Assembly: GCA_023393115.1 (NCBI GenBank)
Contig: JAEWMS010000086.1
Location: 124,001-188,000, forward strand
DNA from: Bacillota bacterium
GTDB lineage: Bacteria; Bacillota; Clostridia; Acetivibrionales; DSM-1351
Length of the DNA: 64,000 bases
Direction: 5' to 3'
Each line of letters opens with the position of its first letter. Position 1 is the stretch's first letter. A model generated the notes under the pieces. That model had not been told where the DNA came from. It made no database searches and was given only the letters and a program-made list of their open reading frames with translations. Positions 30,720 to 41,010 of this stretch are shown in pieces. The translations under genes and the position numbers were made by a program.

Positions 30720-30728
30720 AGTTATTAA

Positions 30729-31271
30729 TCAGATTTCAACATTACTAAAATTCTCATGCAAGATTCTTTTTAGAGGTTTATATAATGCAGAAATTATTAC
30801 AGCTGAAATCAGAAATTCAGGAAGCATATAGCTGCCGTTATAGACCAGGGAATACAAGTAAGGACTCATTCCTTCAGGAGCGTAGGATGCCCATAAAATA
30901 ATTCCTGATAAATAGTGAAAAGTAAATCTGGATGTAAGAGCAATTGCTATACTTCCAATAGTCGTTAGAAGATTCTGCCTGAATAGTCCTGCAAATCCAA
31001 GACATCCATAGGCAAAGATATAGTCAAGAAAAATCCCCAATGGATAATATGAAAATTTAGTTCCCAGCGCAAACTGAAGGAACCCATAAACTAACCCTGC
31101 CAACAGGCCGGGTTTAGCTCCCCATCGTATGGCAAAGATTAAAACAGGGATCATACTCCCGGGAGTAATTGAACCACCGTTTGGCAATTCATACTTAATA
31201 AAACTCAACACTTGGGCCAGGGCAATCATTATGCCGGCCTCCACCAACATTCTGGTAGACATTTTTTTCAT
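30729..31271 (-). CDS. thiT: Thiamine transporter, substrate-binding ECF component
   Basis: S component of an energy-coupling factor transporter that imports thiamine; the shared EcfAA'T module must be encoded elsewhere. The 180-residue protein has six hydrophobic segments and the ThiT landmarks LPNGGSITPGSMIPVLIFA, RWGAKPGLLAGLVYGF and FLDYIFAY. The start chosen has AGGAGG eight bases upstream; the longer frame runs into the riboswitch leader. Controlled by the TPP riboswitch upstream, which confirms a thiamine link. Confidence 0.93.
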   Translation of the reverse strand: MKKMSTRMLVEAGIMIALAQVLSFIKYELPNGGSITPGSMIPVLIFAIRWGAKPGLLAGLVYGFLQFALGTKFSYYPLGIFLDYIFAYGCLGFAGLFRQNLLTTIGSIAIALTSRFTFHYLSGIILWASYAPEGMSPYLYSLVYNGSYMLPEFLISAVIISALYKPLKRILHENFSNVEI

Positions 31272-31292
31272 GCTTAACTCCTCCTTAAAAGT

Positions 31293-31332
31293 AAAAAAAT
31301 GCCATACCTGTTTGGAAAAATGCAGCATGACA
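31293..31332 (-). terminator. Riboswitch-controlled terminator before thiT
   Basis: Minus-strand stem of nine pairs including G-U pairs (31324-31332 with 31300-31308) followed by seven U (31293-31299). It is the likely expression platform of the TPP riboswitch. Confidence 0.65.
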
Positions 31333-31339
31333 ATAAAAT

Positions 31340-31460
31340 TTATTTCCTACGCTGGCATTACCCAGATCAGGTACAAGAGATGCATTGCATCTCTAAGGGT
31401 ATAAAGTAAATATACTTAATCTCAGCCGAATCAATTTTCAGCTCCCCGTCAGGAAACAGC
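31340..31460 (-). promoter_or_regulatory. TPP (THI-box) riboswitch
   Basis: Minus-strand sequence contains GGGGAGC, CTGAGATTAAG, ACCCTTAGAGATG, ACCTGATCTGGGTAATGCC and AGCGTAGGAAATA, in the order of the TPP aptamer. Binding of thiamine pyrophosphate should favour the terminator and switch thiT off. Confidence 0.95.
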
Positions 31461-31679
31461 ATAACTTAACAAATCATGTTAATATAAGCATTATGTAATT
31501 GGTTATGCCGTACCTTCAATATTAAGTTTTTTGAATTAATTAATCCAGAGACATTATAACAGATGGTCAGGCTAATATCAAATACTATTATTAATTATCT
31601 CTATTTATTTCCAGCCGAAATTAAATAAATAGCCTCCAAAGGCAGTATATGGCACTGTTATAAAAAATATAGAAATAAT

Positions 31680-31693
31680 CGAACAAATGTTTG
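31680..31693. promoter_or_regulatory. LexA (SOS) box at uvrA
   Basis: CGAACAAATGTTTG, a near palindrome matching the Gram-positive consensus CGAACRNRYGTTYG. It overlaps the -35 element of the uvrA promoter, so bound LexA would block transcription. Confidence 0.75.
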
Positions 31694-31718
31694 CATTCTT
31701 TTGGTATTTTGATATAAT
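31691..31718 (+). promoter_or_regulatory. Promoter of uvrA
   Basis: TTGCAT (31691-31696), 16-nt spacer, TATAAT (31713-31718), leaving a leader of about 110 nt. The gap before it (31467-31680) also holds the thiT promoter region on the minus strand (TTGAAG-18-CATAAT, weak). Confidence 0.65.
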
Positions 31719-31836
31719 ATATATGCATTAATCAAAAATATGGATTATATTAACATACGTATGGAAGAAATGGTATTTGATATCAGAGGTATTACAGAGT
31801 TGTACTGATGTCAGCCAGAAGAAACGGAGCTAAAAA

Positions 31837-34683
31837 ATGATCAGGGACAATATATACATTAAAGGTGCCAGAGAGCACAATCTTAAAAATGTGGAGATAG
31901 AAATACCAAGAGATAAATTTGTCGTTATTACCGGCCTAAGCGGATCGGGTAAATCCTCTTTGGCCTTCGACACAATATATGCCGAGGGACAGAGACGCTA
32001 CGTGGAATCCTTGTCTTCATATGCCAGAATGTTTTTAGGCCAGATGGAAAAACCTGATGTGGATTACATAGACGGCTTATCTCCGGCTATATCCATTGAC
32101 CAGAAAACCACCAGCAGAAACCCACGTTCTACAGTGGGAACTGTTACCGAAATTCACGATTATCTCAGACTTTTATATGCAAGAATAGGGACACCTCATT
32201 GTCCTAAATGTGGAAAGGAAATCACACAGCAAACTGTGGATCAAATGGTTGATCAGATTCTTTCCTTCGAGGAAGGTACAAGGATTCAGCTGCTAGCACC
32301 TGTTGTTAGAGGCCGTAAGGGCGAGTATCACAAGCTTATTGAGGATGCTAAAAAGGGTGGCTTCGTCAGAATAAGAGTAGATGGACAAGTCATGGACATC
32401 AACGATGAAATATCAATGGATAAAAATAAGAAGCACAATATAGAGATAGTTGTGGACAGACTTATTATTCGTGAAGATATACAGAAAAGACTGTCAGATT
32501 CACTTGAAACTGTGCTTCATTTAAGCGGTGGAGTAGCAATAGTAGATGTGGTGGGGAAGGAAGAGATACTATTCAGTCAGAATTTTGCCTGCAGTGATTG
32601 CGGTATCAGTATTGAAGAGCTGACTCCGAGAATGTTTTCCTTCAATAATCCTTTCGGAGCTTGTCCTACATGCGCCGGTTTAGGTAACCTTCTAAAGGTT
32701 GACCCAGACCTTATTATACCGGACAGGTCACTATCCCTTGCTGACGGGGCTATAACTGTTTCAGGCTGGAATGTAGAGAGTGAGGATGCCTATGCCAGAA
32801 TGATATTCAATGCTTTGGCAAAGCATTACAAGTTTAAAATGAATACGCCTGTTCACAAGCTCTCGGCAGAAGTAATGGATATTATACTTTATGGAACCAA
32901 GGGTGAAAAGATTAAAGTAGAATACGAGAGAGAATATGGAAGCGGTACCTACATGGCCGCATTTGAGGGTATAATAAATGTAGTTGAAAGACGTTACAGG
33001 GAGACTCAGTCTGATAGTATGAAGCAGTATTATGAGCAGTTCATGAGTAACATACCTTGTCAGGACTGTAGCGGTGCCAGATTAAAACCTGAAAGTCTCG
33101 CTGTTACAGTAGGAGACAAAAATATTCATGAACTGTCTATTATGTCTGTTGCAGATGCCAAGGAATTTTTTCTTAATGTGGAGCTGACAGAGAGACAGAA
33201 AATGATTGCACATCAGATTTTGAAGGAGATAAATGCCAGGATTGGTTTCCTTGTTGATGTTGGGTTGGACTATCTTACGCTATCAAGAGCCGCCGGAACT
33301 TTGTCAGGCGGGGAAGCACAGCGAATCAGGCTTGCTACCCAAATAGGTTCGGGATTGATGGGGGTTTTGTATATACTTGATGAACCGAGTATCGGTTTAC
33401 ATCAAAGAGATAATGAAAGATTGCTGACTACACTGAACCGTCTGAGAGATCTGGGAAACACTCTGATTGTTGTAGAGCATGACGAGGATACTATGTATGC
33501 CGCTGACCACATTATTGATATGGGACCGGGCCCGGGCATCCATGGAGGATACGTTGTGGCGGAAGGTCCCCTTGAAAACATACTGAACTGTGAGGAGTCC
33601 CTGACAGGACAGTATCTCAGCGGCAAAAAGAAAATTGCCGTACCTGCCAAACGCAGAAAACCAAATGGAAAATGGCTGGAAATTAAAGGGGCCAGAGCAA
33701 ATAACTTAAAGAATTTGGATGCCAAGATACCATTGGGAGTTTTAACTTCAATAACAGGAGTCTCCGGATCGGGTAAAAGTTCACTAGTAAACGAAATCCT
33801 GTATAACAGCCTTGCAAGTAAACTAAACAGGGCAAAAACCAGAGCAGGAGACCATGATGACATAAAAGGAATAGAGCACCTGGACAAAGTTATCAATATT
33901 GATCAGTCTCCTATCGGAAGAACTCCAAGATCAAACCCTGCAACCTATACGGGAGTGTTTGATCTTATCAGAGATGTTTTTGCCTCGACTACAGAAGCAA
34001 AAATGAAGGGCTATAAAAACGGAAGGTTTAGCTTCAATGTTAAAGGTGGTAGATGTGAAGCCTGCAGCGGTGACGGTATCATTAAAATAGAAATGCATTT
34101 TCTTCCAGATATATATGTACCATGCGAAGTTTGTAAGGGTAAGCGGTACAACAGAGAAACCCTTGAGGTCAAATACAAGGGAAAGAGTATCGCGGATGTT
34201 TTGGACATGACTGTGGAGGATGCTCTTGAGTTCTTTAAAAACATACCTAAAATACAGAGGAAGCTGCAGACCCTTTTTGATGTCGGCTTAGGATATGTTA
34301 AAGTCGGGCAGCCTTCAACTACACTATCCGGTGGTGAGGCCCAGCGTGTCAAGTTGGCTACAGAACTTTCCAAAAGAAGTACCGGAAGTACTTTATATAT
34401 TCTGGATGAGCCAACCACCGGACTACATGTTGCCGATGTGCACAGACTTATTGACATACTTCAGAGACTTGTGGATGCCGGTAATACCATAGTAGTTATC
34501 GAGCATAATCTCGATGTTATAAAGACCTCCGATTATATTCTGGATCTTGGTCCTGAAGGCGGAAGTAAGGGTGGAACAATTATTGCCCAGGGTACACCTG
34601 AGGAAGTGGCCAGGGTTGAGGGTTCTTATACGGGAAATTATTTAAAAAAGTTATTAAAGCAAAAAAATAATAAAATAATATAG
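31837..34683 (+). CDS. uvrA: Excinuclease ABC subunit A
   Basis: Damage-recognition ATPase of nucleotide excision repair. The 948-residue protein has two ABC modules with Walker [11 protein letters not shown] (near 33) and [10 protein letters not shown] (near 640), signatures [12 protein letters not shown] and [12 protein letters not shown], and two zinc modules (CSDCG...CPTC and CEAC...CEVC); an extra CPKCGKE lies near residue 122. Full length. uvrB and uvrC are not adjacent. SOS control is suggested by the LexA box upstream. Confidence 0.98.
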   Translation: MIRDNIYIKGAREHNLKNVEIEIPRDKFVVITGLSGSGKSSLAFDTIYAEGQRRYVESLSSYARMFLGQMEKPDVDYIDGLSPAISIDQKTTSRNPRSTVGTVTEIHDYLRLLYARIGTPHCPKCGKEITQQTVDQMVDQILSFEEGTRIQLLAPVVRGRKGEYHKLIEDAKKGGFVRIRVDGQVMDINDEISMDKNKKHNIEIVVDRLIIREDIQKRLSDSLETVLHLSGGVAIVDVVGKEEILFSQNFACSDCGISIEELTPRMFSFNNPFGACPTCAGLGNLLKVDPDLIIPDRSLSLADGAITVSGWNVESEDAYARMIFNALAKHYKFKMNTPVHKLSAEVMDIILYGTKGEKIKVEYEREYGSGTYMAAFEGIINVVERRYRETQSDSMKQYYEQFMSNIPCQDCSGARLKPESLAVTVGDKNIHELSIMSVADAKEFFLNVELTERQKMIAHQILKEINARIGFLVDVGLDYLTLSRAAGTLSGGEAQRIRLATQIGSGLMGVLYILDEPSIGLHQRDNERLLTTLNRLRDLGNTLIVVEHDEDTMYAADHIIDMGPGPGIHGGYVVAEGPLENILNCEESLTGQYLSGKKKIAVPAKRRKPNGKWLEIKGARANNLKNLDAKIPLGVLTSITGVSGSGKSSLVNEILYNSLASKLNRAKTRAGDHDDIKGIEHLDKVINIDQSPIGRTPRSNPATYTGVFDLIRDVFASTTEAKMKGYKNGRFSFNVKGGRCEACSGDGIIKIEMHFLPDIYVPCEVCKGKRYNRETLEVKYKGKSIADVLDMTVEDALEFFKNIPKIQRKLQTLFDVGLGYVKVGQPSTTLSGGEAQRVKLATELSKRSTGSTLYILDEPTTGLHVADVHRLIDILQRLVDAGNTIVVIEHNLDVIKTSDYILDLGPEGGSKGGTIIAQGTPEEVARVEGSYTGNYLKKLLKQKNNKII

Positions 34684-34686
34684 CAT

Positions 34687-34722
34687 GAGTTCCTATAAAA
34701 TTATGAGTTTATAGGAACTCTA
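34687..34722 (+). terminator. Terminator of uvrA
   Basis: Perfect 13-bp stem (GAGTTCCTATAAA at 34687-34699, TTTATAGGAACTC at 34708-34720); only a weak T-rich tail. Confidence 0.65.
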
Positions 34723-34776
34723 ATTATATATAAGTTATATGATGATATAGCGTTTGTTAATTCTATGTTAAGTTTA

Positions 34777-34805
34777 TTGTAAATCAATTAACAATACTAT
34801 ATAAT
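34777..34805 (+). promoter_or_regulatory. Promoter of the DUF47-pit pair with Pho-box-like hexamers
   Basis: TTGTAA (34777-34782), 17-nt spacer, TATAAT (34800-34805). TTAATT, TTAAGT, TTGTAA and TTAACA start at 34757, 34768, 34777 and 34788, spaced 11, 9 and 11. The array overlaps the promoter and does not lie 31 nt upstream as at the pst genes, so if PhoP binds here it would more likely repress. Confidence 0.5.
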
Positions 34806-34850
34806 GGAAAAGGTTTAATGTTATATTTTGTCGAAAGAAGGTACTTCATA

Positions 34851-35474
34851 ATGTTTAGAATTACACCCAAAGAGGAAATGTTTTTTGATTATTTTATTGA
34901 AACTTGTGAAATTATTTGCAAGGCGGCTAATCTTCTGAACGATTTAACAAACAACTATGTAAATGTCAATGAAAAGATCGCAGCCATTGAAGAAACTGAA
35001 CATGCTTGTGACAACAGTGTACACAAGATTCTCAATGAACTTAACAAATCCTTCATTACTCCCATTGACAGGGAAGACATATTTACTATTGCAAAAGAGC
35101 TCGATAATATTACTGATGATATTGAAAGTGCGGCTCACCGCTTCAGTATGTTTAATGTTAAAGAAGTAAGGCCTGAAGCTCTTGAACTTACTACTCTTGT
35201 TGTAAGAGCCACTGATGAACTCAGAAAAGTTATGATTGAAGTTAAAAATATGAAAAAGAGTAAGGAGCTTCGGAATAAAATCATTGAAGTTAACAATGTA
35301 GAAGATGAAGCTGATACTATATTCAGGGATGCTATGGCAAACCTTTTTACATCTGAGACCGATGCAGTTGAGGTTATTAAATGGAAGGCTATTTTTGAAT
35401 TGTTGGAAAACACAATTGATGCATGTGAAGATGTAGCAAATATAGTAGAAGGGGTTGTAATGAAAAATGCTTAG
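34851..35474 (+). CDS. DUF47 (PhoU-like) regulator of phosphate transport
   Basis: A 207-residue helical protein starting MFRITPKEEMFFDYF, with heptad-rich helices such as NEKIAAIEETEHACDN and ELDNITDDIESAAHRF that resemble PhoU four-helix repeats and carry acidic metal-binding positions. Family members are encoded next to PiT transporters and are thought to modulate them. The start has AGAAGG 9 nt upstream; an earlier in-frame ATG lacks a site. It overlaps pit by 8 nt (ATGAAAAATGCTTAG), so the two are translationally coupled. Confidence 0.9.
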   Translation: MFRITPKEEMFFDYFIETCEIICKAANLLNDLTNNYVNVNEKIAAIEETEHACDNSVHKILNELNKSFITPIDREDIFTIAKELDNITDDIESAAHRFSMFNVKEVRPEALELTTLVVRATDELRKVMIEVKNMKKSKELRNKIIEVNNVEDEADTIFRDAMANLFTSETDAVEVIKWKAIFELLENTIDACEDVANIVEGVVMKNA

Positions 35475-36465
35475 TGTTACATTAGTATTGGTTGTATTAC
35501 TGGCACTAGGATTTGACTTTATAAACGGTTTTCACGATACTGCAAATTCTATCGCTACATCTGTTTCCACCAGAGTTTTATCACCCAGACAGGCTATTAT
35601 GATGTCAGCTGTACTTAATTTTGTTGGTGCATTAATGAGCAGTAAGGTTGCCAAAACAATTTCAGAGGGCTTGGTTGATGCGTCTATGATAAAGGTACAA
35701 TACGTTATAATTGCCACTCTGATTGCCGCAATTATTTGGGATTTGATAACCTGGTACTTTGGTATACCAAGTAGTTCCTCCCATGCACTTATAGGTGCCT
35801 TAGTTGGATCCTCCATAGCTTATTCAGGTGGCTTAAGCATTGTTAAATGGCAGGGAGTATGGAAGAAGGTAATATTGCCATTAATCACTTCACCTTTTAT
35901 CGGGTTTTTTATTGGTTTTGTTTTCATGACAATACTTTATAAACTACTCCGAAATTTTACTCCAAGATTTATTAATAAATGGTTTTCTAAATTGCAGATA
36001 TTATCTGCAGCGTTTATGGCATATTCCCATGGTAACAATGATGCTCAAAAGTCTATGGGTATTATTACTCTAGCCTTGGTGGGTGCTGGTTTGAACGGTG
36101 GACATACTGACGTTCAACCTTGGGTAATGATTGCATGTGCATTATCAATGGCTTTAGGAACCTCAATTGGTGGCTGGAAAATCATTAAGACCATGGGTGT
36201 CAATATGATTAGACTTCAGCCCATAGGTGGGTTTGCTGCTGAGACTGGTGCAGCAATTGTAATTGAAACCATGACACATTTTGGGGCTCCCGTTAGTACA
36301 ACACATGTTATCTCGACTTCCATAATGGGTGTTGGTGCTTCAAAAAGATTATCAGCTGTGAAATGGTCTCTTGCAAAAAATATAGTTGTGGCATGGGTTG
36401 TTACTATACCGGTAACAGCTTTAATGGGCGCATTTATAACTACTATTTTTAAAATGTTTGCTTAA
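35467..36465 (+). CDS. pit: Low-affinity inorganic phosphate transporter PiT
   Basis: Cation-coupled phosphate symporter in the membrane. The 332-residue protein has the duplicated PiT signature: DFINGFHDTANSIAT near the N-terminus and YSHGNNDAQKSMGI in the second half, with about ten hydrophobic segments. GAAGGGG lies before the ATG inside the upstream gene. Complements the high-affinity Pst system at the end of the window. Confidence 0.95.
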   Translation: MLSVTLVLVVLLALGFDFINGFHDTANSIATSVSTRVLSPRQAIMMSAVLNFVGALMSSKVAKTISEGLVDASMIKVQYVIIATLIAAIIWDLITWYFGIPSSSSHALIGALVGSSIAYSGGLSIVKWQGVWKKVILPLITSPFIGFFIGFVFMTILYKLLRNFTPRFINKWFSKLQILSAAFMAYSHGNNDAQKSMGIITLALVGAGLNGGHTDVQPWVMIACALSMALGTSIGGWKIIKTMGVNMIRLQPIGGFAAETGAAIVIETMTHFGAPVSTTHVISTSIMGVGASKRLSAVKWSLAKNIVVAWVVTIPVTALMGAFITTIFKMFA

Positions 36466-36544
36466 ATAGAAATATTCAAATTGAAATGTCTTGAATAGCT
36501 TACTCTACTTATTATGAGTGATATAAGATAAATAAACATATAAA

Positions 36545-36590
36545 AAGCGGTAAATTAAACCTGGGTTTGATTTACCGCTTAATTTCTATT
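36545..36590 (+). terminator. Terminator of pit
   Basis: 16-bp stem with one G-U (AAGCGGTAAATTAAAC at 36545-36560, GTTTGATTTACCGCTT at 36565-36580) followed by AATTTCTATT. Confidence 0.75.
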
Positions 36591-37100
36591 ATTGGCTATT
36601 GTGTTTATCTATTTTTTGTAACAGATTGTTTACATTTCAAGTGAGTTAAAACAGGGATTAAACTCGCATAGGCTCGTAACAAAGACTATAGCCAAGTTTT
36701 CTTAATTTGTTTGATATTCAACACCAAATATAAGATAATAGTAACAAAAACAGCTTAAGACTAGTTAGACCTTAAAGTTTACTTATGTTATACTATTTAA
36801 AACATAAGTTTTGAACATTTATATAGAATTAAAAAAATTTAGACTTTTATGGAAATAATATAGTATATATGTATATATCAACAGTGATCTGCTGATATGA
36901 AACTGGCGCATCAGTGGTTGGGTTGCACTATAAATGTGATAAATAGGTAATTTGTTATGATATAGAAAGTAGTATTTGTGGTATATATTTAAATAATCCG
37001 GTTGCAGTTATGAGGTTCGACAACAAGTAGTTCAGTTTTTTTCGAAAGGTCAATATTGGCCTTGAAACAACACGGTTTAATATATTTCGGAGGTTAAAAA
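36591..37100. other. Long AT-rich leader region before clpE
   Basis: No ORF seen over about 500 bases. It holds a near-perfect 18-nt palindrome AAGGTCAATATTGGCCTT at 37046-37063, 38 nt before the ClpE start. It contains GGTCAA, a half-motif of the CtsR heptad, but not the tandem GGTCAAA repeat, so I do not call it a CtsR site. No confident promoter. Confidence 0.45.
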
Positions 37101-39437
37101 ATGATAAAATGCTCAATATGCAATAAAAATATAGCAGTAGTTTTTGTAACTAAAATTGTTGAAGGAAGGCAAATACAGGAAGGTCTTTGTGTTAGTTGTG
37201 CGAGAAAACAGAATTTACAGCCTATAGATCAGCTTTTGTCTCAAACAGGAATGACCGAGGAGGAACTGGACAATATCAGCAAGCAAGTCGGTGATATGCT
37301 GGAAGATATGGATGGTAATGATATACTCGAGTCTTTACAGGGTGACCCCGGTAATGTTAATCAGACAAACCCCTTTTTCGGAATTTTAAATAAAGCTTTT
37401 CCGAAAGCTGTAAGTCAGAGCGATGATTCCCCTGTGGTAAGTAATCAGGAAAAGGGTAGTGAGGATGATAAGGAGAAGAATAATACCAAAACAAAGGTAC
37501 AGGACAAGAAGGTCAACAAAAAGAAAAAGTATCTTGATATGTATGGGTCAAATCTGATTGATAAGGCAAAAGAGGGCAGAATTGACAAGGTAATAGGAAG
37601 AACCAGAGAAATAGACAGGGTAATTCAAATACTTAACAGAAGGACAAAAAACAATCCTGTGCTAATCGGTGAACCTGGTGTCGGAAAGACAGCTATTGCA
37701 GAAGGACTGGCCGTTAGGATCGCTGAAAAGAGTGTACCTCAGAAGTTGTTTAATTCAGAAGTATATCTTTTAGACATGACCAGTGTTGTAGCAGGTACAC
37801 AATTCAGAGGCCAGTTTGAAAGCAGAATGAAAGGAATAATCGAAGAGGCAAGGTCCTTTGGAAATATTATACTTGTAATTGATGAACTTCATAACATAAT
37901 GGGTGCTGGTGAAGCTGAGGGAGCCATGAACGCCGCTAACATTCTTAAGCCGGCTCTATCCAGAGGCGAAATTCAGGTAATTGGAGCAACCACACTTAAT
38001 GAATACAGAAAACACATTGAAAAGGACTCAGCTCTTGAAAGAAGATTTCAGCCCGTAATAGTTGATGAACCTTCTATTGAAGAATCAATAGAAATATTGA
38101 TGGGTATAAAGCATTATTATGAAGAGTATCACAGGGTAAAAATAAGCGAAGAAATAGTAAAAGCAGCTGTTAATTATTCCGAAAGGTATATTACAGACAG
38201 ACTTTTGCCCGACAAGGCCATTGATGTCATTGACGAAGCAGGATCCAGAGCAAACCTTAAGAATGTAAAGCTTGCGGAACTTCAGTCATATAAGGACGAA
38301 CTCAGAAAGGTCCAGGAAGAAAAGGAAACAGCTATATCAGCAGACTCCATAGAAGACTACCAGAAAGCAGCTGACTTGAAAGTACATGAATGTAGGCTTT
38401 TAGGACTTATAAAAGATATAGAAGACACCAGTAAAGATGTGGAGCTTACAATAGATGATGTGGCAAGTGTTATCGAGGCATGGACCAAGATTCCTATTCA
38501 AAGGCTCAGTGAAGAGGAATCCCAAAAGCTTATCAGCCTTGAAGAACGACTCCATAAAAGAGTTATCGGACAGAATAAGGCTGTTGAAGGAGTAGCAAGA
38601 GCCATCCGGAGAAGCAGGTCTGGCTTCAAGAAAAAGAAAAAGCCGGCGTCCTTTATATTTGTTGGCCCTACCGGTGTTGGTAAAACAGAGCTTGTAAGGG
38701 CTTTGGCCACCGAGTTGTTTGAAAGTGAGGAAGCTCTGATAAGGCTTGATATGTCAGAATATATGGAGAAACATACTGTTTCAAAGCTTATTGGTTCTCC
38801 TCCGGGTTACGTGGGTTATGATGATGCAGGTCAGCTTACCGAGAAGGTCAGAAGAAAGCCCTATTCGGTTATTCTGATGGACGAAATAGAAAAAGCTCAT
38901 CCTGATGTTTTTAATATGCTGCTTCAGATACTTGAGGATGGAAGATTAACAGACAGCCATGGCAGAACTGTTAGCTTTGAAAATACTATTATAATTATGA
39001 CCTCAAATGCAGGAACAAACTTTAAATCAAGCGGTATTGGTTTTGCAAATAACGGTTACACTACTTTGGAAAGTAAAGTAAAGGATGTACTCAAAGAAAC
39101 CTTTAGACCTGAGTTCCTTAACAGGATTGATGAAGTTATAGTCTTTACCGAATTAAATAAAGATGAACTTAAGCAGATAGTGGAATTAATGCTGGAAGAG
39201 GTTTATACCGAAGCCAGAGAGAAAGACATCAGAATCAACGTATCTGATAAAGTTAAGGAGTTTATTCTTGAAAAAGGTTATGACATTAAGTTTGGTGCAA
39301 GGCCGTTAAGACGTTCAATCCAGAATTATATTGAAGACCGGTTATCGGAAGAATACCTAAAGGGAACAATAAAAGAGGGGTCTCTTGTTGGTGTTGACCT
39401 GAACGACAACCAGGAAATAGAATTATCAATAATATAA
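37101..39437 (+). CDS. clpE: ClpE-type ATP-dependent chaperone / protease ATPase
   Basis: Hsp100 unfoldase expected to feed ClpP. The 778-residue protein has a four-Cys zinc finger at its N-terminus (CSICNKN ... CVSCARK) in place of the usual Clp N-domain, the mark of ClpE. AAA-1 has [10 protein letters not shown] and LVIDELHNI, a UVR/M-like coiled segment follows ([15 protein letters not shown]), and AAA-2 has [24 protein letters not shown] and the C-terminal D2 domain. GGAGG precedes the ATG. No ctsR, mcsA or mcsB lies beside it, unlike clpC operons. Confidence 0.9.
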   Translation: MIKCSICNKNIAVVFVTKIVEGRQIQEGLCVSCARKQNLQPIDQLLSQTGMTEEELDNISKQVGDMLEDMDGNDILESLQGDPGNVNQTNPFFGILNKAFPKAVSQSDDSPVVSNQEKGSEDDKEKNNTKTKVQDKKVNKKKKYLDMYGSNLIDKAKEGRIDKVIGRTREIDRVIQILNRRTKNNPVLIGEPGVGKTAIAEGLAVRIAEKSVPQKLFNSEVYLLDMTSVVAGTQFRGQFESRMKGIIEEARSFGNIILVIDELHNIMGAGEAEGAMNAANILKPALSRGEIQVIGATTLNEYRKHIEKDSALERRFQPVIVDEPSIEESIEILMGIKHYYEEYHRVKISEEIVKAAVNYSERYITDRLLPDKAIDVIDEAGSRANLKNVKLAELQSYKDELRKVQEEKETAISADSIEDYQKAADLKVHECRLLGLIKDIEDTSKDVELTIDDVASVIEAWTKIPIQRLSEEESQKLISLEERLHKRVIGQNKAVEGVARAIRRSRSGFKKKKKPASFIFVGPTGVGKTELVRALATELFESEEALIRLDMSEYMEKHTVSKLIGSPPGYVGYDDAGQLTEKVRRKPYSVILMDEIEKAHPDVFNMLLQILEDGRLTDSHGRTVSFENTIIIMTSNAGTNFKSSGIGFANNGYTTLESKVKDVLKETFRPEFLNRIDEVIVFTELNKDELKQIVELMLEEVYTEAREKDIRINVSDKVKEFILEKGYDIKFGARPLRRSIQNYIEDRLSEEYLKGTIKEGSLVGVDLNDNQEIELSII

Positions 39438-39449
39438 TACTCAATAAAA

Positions 39450-39487
39450 AATAGCTGCGTGGAATTTATTTCTTCGCAGCTATTTGT
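39450..39487 (+). terminator. Terminator of clpE
   Basis: Perfect 11-bp stem (AAATAGCTGCG at 39450-39460, CGCAGCTATTT at 39476-39486). Confidence 0.7.
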
Positions 39488-39678
39488 AGTATAAGATCTT
39501 ATCTTAAAGCCATAATTCCAACTTGCCATATTTATATATTTATATATTACCCTATTACTTATTTAATTTTATTATTGCAAATTGTACTGATTAATATTTA
39601 TAATAACTGTATATGATATTACTTTGTTACCTTTCATAATTTAGCTGTTTATTGGCAGTATAGAGTGGGGTGAAATTA

Positions 39679-40983
39679 ATGAAATACTCAAAAAAAGTTT
39701 TGGGTATTGCGATTGTTGCTATATTTTCTGTTTTTATGGTCGCGTGTGCAGGAAGTAAAACTAAGAGTTCTGTTAATTCTCAAACTCCTGTGGTACCTGA
39801 ACGGATTGACACAGTTGAGTTAATGACTACTTGGGGCGGAGTTGACAGTAAAGCTGGAAGCTTAAAAGAGATAATAGCTAAATTTGAAAATGAGAATAGT
39901 ACTATCAAAATATCAAACCAATCAATATTTGGTGATGAGTATTTACCTACTCTTAAAACACGTTTTGCATCTGGAAATGAGCCTGATGTTTTTGGGTTAT
40001 GGCCCAGTTCGGACATCAAATATCTGGTTAAAGCAAATAAACTTGCTGATTTGACAGATAAGTTGAAACAGGACAGGACATGGATGGACAGTTTCAATCA
40101 GGCCAGTTTTGAATATACAACTTTCGGAAACAGAATATATGGTATTCCTTTTGAATTGGTATTTGAGGGACTTTTTATAAACCGGGATCTTTTTGATAAA
40201 TACCAGGTTAAAAAACCTGAGAATTATGAAGAATTAAAAGCTGCAATCAATGCATTCAGAGCCAATGGGATAATTCCCATCGCCTACAATTCATCAGCGG
40301 AAGGTTCGTACATATACCAGAACATGGTAGCAAGCCTTGGCGGCTATAAAGGTATTGAAGAAAGCATTGTCGATGGAAAAATAAATAATTATTATATTGA
40401 AGCCATGAAGTATATTAAAGAGCTTTATGATATGAAAGCATTCCCAAAGGATGCTCTTCTTCTCAACAGCAATGAGAGAAACCAGTTATTTTTTACGAAA
40501 CAGGCCGCAATGATTGTTCAGGGGTCGTGGTTTATTCCCTACTTTGATAAGTATGACCAAAGTGTAGAAATGATACCTTTCCCTTCCATGAGTAACAGCA
40601 GTCCTAAGGTCCCAACCGGTTTGGGCGGAGGAACCTTTTACATCAGCAAAAGCGCATGGGATACACCTATTGGAGAAAATGCAACAATAGTATTCTTAAA
40701 ATTCCTTACATCAAAAGAAACTGCCACATATTTTTATGATAAAACAGCTTTATTAAGCAATCTTAACATTAAACAGGAAACCCCTTACAGTTCTCTGGCA
40801 CAAAAGAGCATAAATCTATACGAGAATATTTTGGAGGAGAATAAGACCCCTATTCCAGATCACGTTATTGACAGGAGTGTATGGAATGATATTGTTGTAC
40901 AGCAATTCCCTTATTTCCTTGAAGGGAAAAAGACTGCAGAGGAGATATGGGATGAGGCAGTAGATAAAATGCAGTTAAACTAA
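39679..40983 (+). CDS. cuaD: Sugar-binding lipoprotein, sensing partner of the kinase
   Basis: A 434-residue extracellular binding lipoprotein (family 1 solute-binding fold). It starts MKYSKKVLGIAIVAIFSVFM and has the lipobox MVAC, so Cys is the lipid anchor. Segments ELMTTWGGVDSKAGSLKEII and GIPFELVFEGLFINRDLF match ABC sugar-binding proteins. GGGG precedes the ATG; an in-frame GTG three codons earlier is less likely. It sits 27 nt before a sensor kinase with no permease beside it, the arrangement known in R. cellulolyticum (from memory) as CuaD of a three-component cellodextrin sensor. It probably presents sugar to the kinase instead of feeding a transporter. Confidence 0.8.
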   Translation: MKYSKKVLGIAIVAIFSVFMVACAGSKTKSSVNSQTPVVPERIDTVELMTTWGGVDSKAGSLKEIIAKFENENSTIKISNQSIFGDEYLPTLKTRFASGNEPDVFGLWPSSDIKYLVKANKLADLTDKLKQDRTWMDSFNQASFEYTTFGNRIYGIPFELVFEGLFINRDLFDKYQVKKPENYEELKAAINAFRANGIIPIAYNSSAEGSYIYQNMVASLGGYKGIEESIVDGKINNYYIEAMKYIKELYDMKAFPKDALLLNSNERNQLFFTKQAAMIVQGSWFIPYFDKYDQSVEMIPFPSMSNSSPKVPTGLGGGTFYISKSAWDTPIGENATIVFLKFLTSKETATYFYDKTALLSNLNIKQETPYSSLAQKSINLYENILEENKTPIPDHVIDRSVWNDIVVQQFPYFLEGKKTAEEIWDEAVDKMQLN

Positions 40984-41010
40984 CCGCATGAAAAATATTA
41001 TGAGGTCAAA

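Noticed and set aside
33402..33896. 164-codon ORF antisense to uvrA
   Set aside because: Lies wholly within a conserved coding region and resembles no family; shadow ORF.
36630..36700. Sequence faintly like a CRISPR repeat (GTTTAATCCCTGTTTTAACTC on the minus strand)
   Set aside because: It occurs once, with no repeat-spacer periodicity and no cas genes.
37021..37100. CtsR operator before clpE
   Set aside because: Only one GGTCAA half-site is present; the tandem GGTCAAA heptads needed for CtsR are missing.
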